This document shows, piece by piece, positions 7,383 through 10,418 of a stretch of 10,418 bases of DNA (the stretch's first letter is position 1; every line of letters begins with the position of its first letter). The DNA comes from Chlamydiota bacterium. Lineage in GTDB: Bacteria > Chlamydiota > Chlamydiia > Chlamydiales > Rhabdochlamydiaceae. The notes under the pieces were generated by a model, which saw only the letters and a program-made list of their open reading frames with translations, was not told the DNA's origin and did no database searches. Location: NCBI GenBank assembly GCA_023265495.1, contig JAHFTP010000037.1:1-10418 (forward strand), written 5' to 3'. Position numbers and translations under genes: made by a program.

Positions 7383-8438
7383 TTACGCTATGGTCACCTC
7401 CTTACAGAGATACACATCTTGGATGGCATGGAGTAGAGCTACCCCTTCTTTCATGGGCTTTTGAAAGGCTTTTCTTCCCGATATCAGCCCCATGCCTCCT
7501 GCCCTTTTGTTAATGACAGCGGTCTCTACAGCGGAACTCAAGTCATTTTCTCCGGAAGGCCCCCCCGAGTTAATCAGGCCGATGCGTCCCATATAACCGT
7601 TAATGACTTGGTATCTGGTGAGATCGATAGGGTGCTCAGAAGACAGGCTCGTATACATCTTCTCTGTTTGTTTTCCGAAGTTCAAAGCCTTAAATCCTCC
7701 GTTGCAGGTGGGAAGCTTTTGTTTGACGATATCTGCTTGTATCGTTGCTCCGAGATGGTTAGCCTGCCCTGTGAGGTCGGCCGATTCGTGGAAGTCTGCT
7801 TGCACCGTTTTGAAGGCTGGATTGCGCAGATAACACCAAAGGACTGTAGCCATGCCCATGTCATGGGCCACTGCAAAGGCTTTGCTTACCTCGACAATCT
7901 GCCTTGTGCTTTCAGATGAGCCAAAATAGATCGTAGCACCGACCGCCACGCAGCCCATGTCATAGGCCTGCTTTACGCCGGCAAAAAGGATCTGGTCGAA
8001 CTTATTGGGATAAGAGAGGAGCTCATTGTGATTGAGTTTTAATAAAAAGGGGATCTTATGTGCATATTTTCTCGCTACTGAGCCTAAAACACCAAGCGTT
8101 GAGGCAACGGCATTACATCCTCCTTCTATGGCGAGCTTCACAATATTTTCGCTATCAAAATACTCTGGATTCTTTGCAAAGGAGGCTCCGGCAGAGTGTT
8201 CTATCCCCTGGTCTACCGGAAGGATCGATAAATACCCTGTCTTAGCAAGCCTTCCATGATTGTACATCGTTTGCAGACTTCTTAAGACACGCGCATTGCG
8301 ATCCGAACTGCTGAAGATACGATCAATAAAGTCGGGACCCGGAAGATGCAGTTGCTCCTTTGCCACTGTCTTACAAACATGCCCTAAAAAATGCTCCGCA
8401 TTATCTCCTAACTGTTTTTGGATATCGGCAAACGACAT
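7383..8438 (-). CDS. fbaB: class I fructose-bisphosphate aldolase (DhnA/FbaB type)
   Basis: 351 residues, the same size as E. coli FbaB (350). It cleaves fructose 1,6-bisphosphate to glyceraldehyde 3-phosphate and dihydroxyacetone phosphate in glycolysis, and the reverse in gluconeogenesis, through a Schiff base. The sequence follows the family along its whole length: GYLSILPVDQGIEHSAGASF (68-87), NAVASTLGVLGSVARKYAHK, LKLNHNELLSYPNKFDQ, VAVGATIYFGSSES, and ADIVKQKLP with Schiff-base Lys239. Phosphate-binding INSGGPSGENDL and the closing AVINKRAGGMGLISGRKAF are also present. The C-terminus CKEVTIA is typical. GGGAGG (8450-8445), six bases before ATG 8438, fixes the start. Chlamydiae rely on this aldolase type, which supports the taxonomic reading. 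It is convergent with the AsmA-like gene and has its own 5' region. Confidence 0.95.
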   Translation of the reverse strand: MSFADIQKQLGDNAEHFLGHVCKTVAKEQLHLPGPDFIDRIFSSSDRNARVLRSLQTMYNHGRLAKTGYLSILPVDQGIEHSAGASFAKNPEYFDSENIVKLAIEGGCNAVASTLGVLGSVARKYAHKIPFLLKLNHNELLSYPNKFDQILFAGVKQAYDMGCVAVGATIYFGSSESTRQIVEVSKAFAVAHDMGMATVLWCYLRNPAFKTVQADFHESADLTGQANHLGATIQADIVKQKLPTCNGGFKALNFGKQTEKMYTSLSSEHPIDLTRYQVINGYMGRIGLINSGGPSGENDLSSAVETAVINKRAGGMGLISGRKAFQKPMKEGVALLHAIQDVYLCKEVTIA

Positions 8439-8630
8439 GAAAAACCTCCCTTGAGTGGTATTGCTTTCAATCTACTAAAGAAGTACCCTTTTTTTAAAGT
8501 AGAACAGCAAAGGTTTTTTTGCCGATCTTCCTAGTAGCGGCACTTCTATGGAGAAGATGTACTAAGGATATCTGATACTTTCCTCTATTTCTCATAAAAA
8601 AACCTCTTCTCTGGGATGGCCAGTCAATTC
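8439..8630. other. spacer between the racemase-like gene and fbaB
   Basis: These 192 bases lie downstream of the racemase-like stop and upstream of fbaB (both minus strand). They should hold the fbaB promoter, but no convincing -35/-10 pair with 16-18 base spacing is visible. The end next to the racemase contains copy 2 of the 25-base repeat. A GCCG/CGGC pair (8521-8524 and 8538-8541 region) could form only a weak hairpin. Confidence 0.35.
8597..8621 (+). repeat. 25-base repeat, copy 2 (intergenic)
   Basis: A6 then CCTCTTCTCTGGGATGGCC, one mismatch from 7076-7100 (T for C in the middle). It lies nine bases from the stop of the racemase-like gene. On the minus strand the copy ends in a T-run, so it might also serve in 3'-end formation, though no good stem precedes it. 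Confidence 0.75.
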
Positions 8631-9299
8631 TTAGCGTGCCAGCTCGATCAGCCTTCTTGCCAATACCTCAGTGGCATCTATGATGGGCAAGTCTTCAGAC
8701 AACGGAAAGGCTTCATGAACAACAGGCAGCTCCGTACAGGCAAGGACCACTCCATCGACGGGCCCTGCTCTAATGATCATCTTATTAAGTGAGTCTGCCT
8801 GCCCGGCAGAGACCACCCCTCCTGCTACCTCTCGAATGATGCGGCTGACCTCCTTTTGCTCAGCCTTATTAGGATAGACACAAAGAAGGCCTTTTTGCTC
8901 ATAGAGCTTAAGATCCCTTGTCGTCTGTGCCGATAAAACTAAAGCTCTGGAAATATTTGTAGCCGCGGCTTCACTCACGCTCTCATTGACAATGTGAACA
9001 AAGGTGACGCCTGCAATATCCGGTAGATATCCATGAAATGAGTGACTGGCTACGCACACCACAAAGGCGCCTGCATCCTTTAATTTTGCTAGGCAAAGAG
9101 CTAAATCTTCTTGTATTTTCTCCGGATTTCCCCGGATAAAGGGATAGCTTATCAGTATGATCTGAGGGAATTCGTTATAATCATTGGACCCGTATTCCCT
9201 CTGGCAGATATCCAGAATTTTTCTATATAGACAAGAGCTCGCCATCGGGCCCGCTCCGCCAATAATCCCGATCGTTTTTGAAAAACAAATAGCATTCAT
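8631..9299 (-). CDS. aspartate/glutamate racemase-family protein, Cys-to-Ser variant
   Basis: 222 residues (family usually about 230). Racemases of this group interconvert L- and D-Asp or Glu with two opposed catalytic cysteines and no cofactor. The N-terminus KTIGIIGGAGPMAS and the second catalytic motif VLACTELP (Cys188) are intact. The first motif, normally around ACNTAH, reads VASHSFH, placing Ser85 (AGT, 9047-9045) where Cys or, in E. coli YgeA, Thr stands. So it may be a one-sided or substrate-restricted racemase, or not a racemase. ATG 9299 is chosen because AGGTGG (9310-9305) precedes it; the GTG at 9308 lies inside that ribosome site. A possible role is supplying D-amino acids for peptidoglycan or clearing an amino acid; neither is shown. 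A likely promoter lies at 9334-9362. Confidence 0.8.
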   Translation of the reverse strand: MNAICFSKTIGIIGGAGPMASSCLYRKILDICQREYGSNDYNEFPQIILISYPFIRGNPEKIQEDLALCLAKLKDAGAFVVCVASHSFHGYLPDIAGVTFVHIVNESVSEAAATNISRALVLSAQTTRDLKLYEQKGLLCVYPNKAEQKEVSRIIREVAGGVVSAGQADSLNKMIIRAGPVDGVVLACTELPVVHEAFPLSEDLPIIDATEVLARRLIELAR

Positions 9300-9333
9300 A
9301 AAAACCACCTACAGACTAAACACCCTCAACTCA

Positions 9334-9362
9334 GTTTTAATGAAATCTAACTAAGTAGTCAA
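9334..9362 (-). promoter_or_regulatory. candidate promoter of the racemase-like gene
   Basis: On the minus strand TTGACT (9362-9357) and TAAAAC (9339-9334) are separated by 17 bases, five and four of six consensus matches. The predicted transcript starts about 25-30 bases before the ATG at 9299. Confidence 0.55.
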
Positions 9363-9424
9363 TTTTTTTGAATTTCATAGAAGTAAGATTTTAACTCGCT
9401 TATAATCAACGATAAACAAAACTA

Positions 9425-9453
9425 TTGACATAGATAATATTTTGTTATATAAT
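9425..9453 (+). promoter_or_regulatory. consensus sigma70 promoter of the DAHP synthase unit
   Basis: TTGACA (9425-9430) and TATAAT (9448-9453) are both perfect matches at the ideal 17-base spacing, by far the strongest promoter in the window. Transcription should begin near 9460, leaving a leader of about 245 bases before the DAHP synthase ATG. A full-strength promoter with a long leader is the usual arrangement when control is exerted by attenuation. Confidence 0.85.
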
Positions 9454-9459
9454 CAAGGC

Positions 9460-9489
9460 ATGAATAAGAGGAATTTTGTATTTTTATGA
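9460..9489 (+). CDS. possible nine-codon micro-ORF at the transcript start
   Basis: ATG at 9460 opens a frame MNKRNFVFL ending TGA 9487-9489, overlapping the leader-peptide ATG (ATGA at 9486-9489). The ATG falls at the predicted transcription start, so it could only be translated as a leaderless message. Its GAGG (9468-9471) is the ribosome site for the next ORF. Low confidence that it is translated. Confidence 0.2.
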   Translation: MNKRNFVFL

Positions 9490-9584
9490 AATCTAGCCAA
9501 AACCAGATCCGTTCTCTGGCTAACAAGCAGACCTCATCTGCTTGCCTCTTTGCTTATTCTTTTTATTTCTATTTTGGCTGTTAA
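9486..9584 (+). CDS. Phe/Tyr-rich attenuation leader peptide
   Basis: A 32-residue ORF starting MKSSQNQIRSLANKQ and ending LFAYSFYFYFGC. Codons 22-30 read F-A-Y-S-F-Y-F-Y-F: four Phe and three Tyr in nine. Such a run is the hallmark of leader peptides that sense charged tRNA, such as PheL of E. coli. The ORF lies between a consensus promoter and a DAHP synthase, the enzyme that Phe and Tyr control. AAGAGGAA (9466-9473) is the likely ribosome site, though about 14 bases from the ATG, which is long. Starvation for Phe or Tyr would stall ribosomes at 9549-9575, next to the pairing segments described separately. The T-rich run could produce Phe/Tyr codons by chance, but the context argues against that. 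Confidence 0.7.
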   Translation: MKSSQNQIRSLANKQTSSACLFAYSFYFYFGC

Positions 9585-9657
9585 GCCAAAAATACCTAAC
9601 ACCCCCTCACATCCGTTGTTTGCTTGAAGCTTCCCCTCAAAAAGAAGGGAAAGAGCT
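9495..9657 (+). promoter_or_regulatory. putative attenuator RNA with alternative stems
   Basis: Stems visible in the leader: CCAGA 9503-9507 with TCTGG 9515-9519; CAAGCAGA 9524-9531 with TCTGCTTG 9537-9544 (loop CCTCA); TTTTGGCT 9572-9579 with AGCCAAAA 9584-9591 (loop GTTA, containing the leader stop). TTTTGGCT can also pair with AGCCAAAA 9495-9502, and CAAGCAGA with TTTGCTTG 9619-9626 (one G-U). An imperfect hairpin spans 9628-9657 (AGC-TTCCC with GGGAA-AGA-GCT). No stem is followed at once by a T-run, so which one acts as terminator, if any, is not settled by eye. Confidence 0.5.
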
Positions 9658-9706
9658 CCAGGTTATTACGTACATTTTTAACAAAGTTAGTAAATAGGAA
9701 TAAAAT

Positions 9707-10418
9707 ATGATTATCACGATGCAAAAAGAGGCCTCCCAAAAGGAAATAGAGGCCGTAGAAATGCTGCTAAGAAATAGCGGCCTAGGACATTGCCTATCCA
9801 GAAGCTCTACAGAGATTGTCATTGGCGTAGAAAAGAACGCCGGGACGGATCTGATGGAGAAGCTACGAGCTTCTCCATCCGTAAAGAAAGTCATCCCCAC
9901 ATCAAAGGGTTTTAAGCTCACAAGCAAAGAGTGGAAAGAGAGTAAAACCATCATCCGCGTAAGAGATGTAGAGATCGGCGGAGAAGAGGTTATCTTGATG
10001 GCCGGCCCTTGCGCTATAGAGAGCCCTGAGCAGCTACAAGCCATTAGCTTAGAGCTCAAAAAAATGGGGATCAAAGTGCTGCGAGGCTCTGCTTTCAAGC
10101 CGAGAAGCTCTCCCTACAGCTTCCAAGGGACTGGCCTCGAAGGCCTTAAATGGCATAGAGAAGCACAAAAAGAGCATGGACTCGTCATAGAGACAGAAGT
10201 AATGGATATACGCGACGTGGCCGTGGTGGCGGAACATGTAGACATTCTCCGCGTAGGGGCGAGGAACATGCAAAACTTCGACCTACTCAAAGAAATGGGA
10301 AAGTGTGGCAAGCCAGTCATCTTAAAAAGAGGGATGTCTGCAACTGTTGAGGAGTGGCTCATGAGCGCTGAATACATCATGGCCCATGGAAACCATCAAG
10401 TGATCTTATGTGAGAGGG
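9707..10418 (+). CDS. aroF: DAHP synthase, Thermotoga (type I-beta) class, partial
   Basis: The first 237 codons of 3-deoxy-7-phosphoheptulonate synthase, cut by the window end (full length about 335-340). It condenses phosphoenolpyruvate and erythrose 4-phosphate, the first step of the shikimate pathway. Residues 1-75 resemble the N-terminal ferredoxin-like regulatory domain of the T. maritima enzyme, which mediates Tyr/Phe inhibition. The catalytic barrel follows: MAGPCAIES with metal ligand Cys102 (same number as in T. maritima), VLRGSAFKPRSSPYSFQG (124-141), LRVGARNMQNF (181-191), ILKRGMSAT (205-213) and ILCERG at the edge. AGGAA (9696-9700) precedes the ATG. The remaining metal ligands lie beyond the window. 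It is preceded by a Phe/Tyr-rich leader, so both expression and activity are likely to respond to the same end products. Confidence 0.93.
   Translation, partial: MIITMQKEASQKEIEAVEMLLRNSGLGHCLSRSSTEIVIGVEKNAGTDLMEKLRASPSVKKVIPTSKGFKLTSKEWKESKTIIRVRDVEIGGEEVILMAGPCAIESPEQLQAISLELKKMGIKVLRGSAFKPRSSPYSFQGTGLEGLKWHREAQKEHGLVIETEVMDIRDVAVVAEHVDILRVGARNMQNFDLLKEMGKCGKPVILKRGMSATVEEWLMSAEYIMAHGNHQVILCER

Noticed and set aside
9571..9593. The TTTTGGCT/AGCCAAAA hairpin as an intrinsic terminator
   Set aside because: On the plus strand it is followed by A-rich sequence, not a T-run, and it contains the leader stop codon; it fits an attenuator stem better than a terminator.
9637..10098. 153-codon open frame on the minus strand over the attenuator and DAHP synthase start
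   Set aside because: Antisense to unmistakable DAHP synthase motifs; its Ser/Phe/Leu-rich sequence is a shadow.
1..10418. tRNA, rRNA, CRISPR array, complete insertion sequence
   Set aside because: No cloverleaf, no evenly spaced direct repeats with unique spacers, and no transposase motifs or terminal inverted repeats were seen on either strand.

Overview
The window looks like a piece of chromosome from a bacterium related to the chlamydiae. The main reason is the class I fructose-bisphosphate aldolase, which reads like the DhnA/FbaB type that chlamydiae use. The long AsmA-like protein, sparse promoters and accessory toxin-antitoxin genes also fit an obligate or facultative intracellular bacterium. 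This placement is inference from remembered family sequences; no search was run.

Positions 1-2450 are an accessory, AT-rich segment. A short open stretch ends at 84 and may be the tail of an upstream gene. A regulatory region follows with three copies of the palindrome AATG-NN-CATT. Then comes a hipB-hipA type II toxin-antitoxin operon (280-1861, plus strand). Convergent to it is a second module on the minus strand (1920-2450): a RelE/HigB-like killer protein and an HTH antidote protein. In this sequence the toxin is one base short in an A6 run, so toxin and antitoxin are joined into one 176-residue frame.

Positions 2660-7201 hold a two-gene unit: a NUDIX ADP-ribose pyrophosphatase-like hydrolase and, three bases downstream, a 1325-residue membrane-anchored AsmA/TamB-like protein. 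The latter contains four or five diverged copies of an internal module. A 181-base convergent spacer follows. On the minus strand are fbaB (7383-8438) and an aspartate/glutamate-racemase-family protein (8631-9299) whose first catalytic cysteine is replaced by serine.

The right end (9425-10418) is the most notable part. A consensus promoter (TTGACA, 17 bases, TATAAT) drives a 32-codon leader ORF with seven Phe/Tyr codons in nine. The leader RNA can form several alternative stems. It is followed by a DAHP synthase of the Thermotoga type, cut by the window end, which carries an N-terminal regulatory domain. This looks like phenylalanine/tyrosine attenuation of the first step of aromatic amino acid synthesis. 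It would act alongside the enzyme's own feedback domain.
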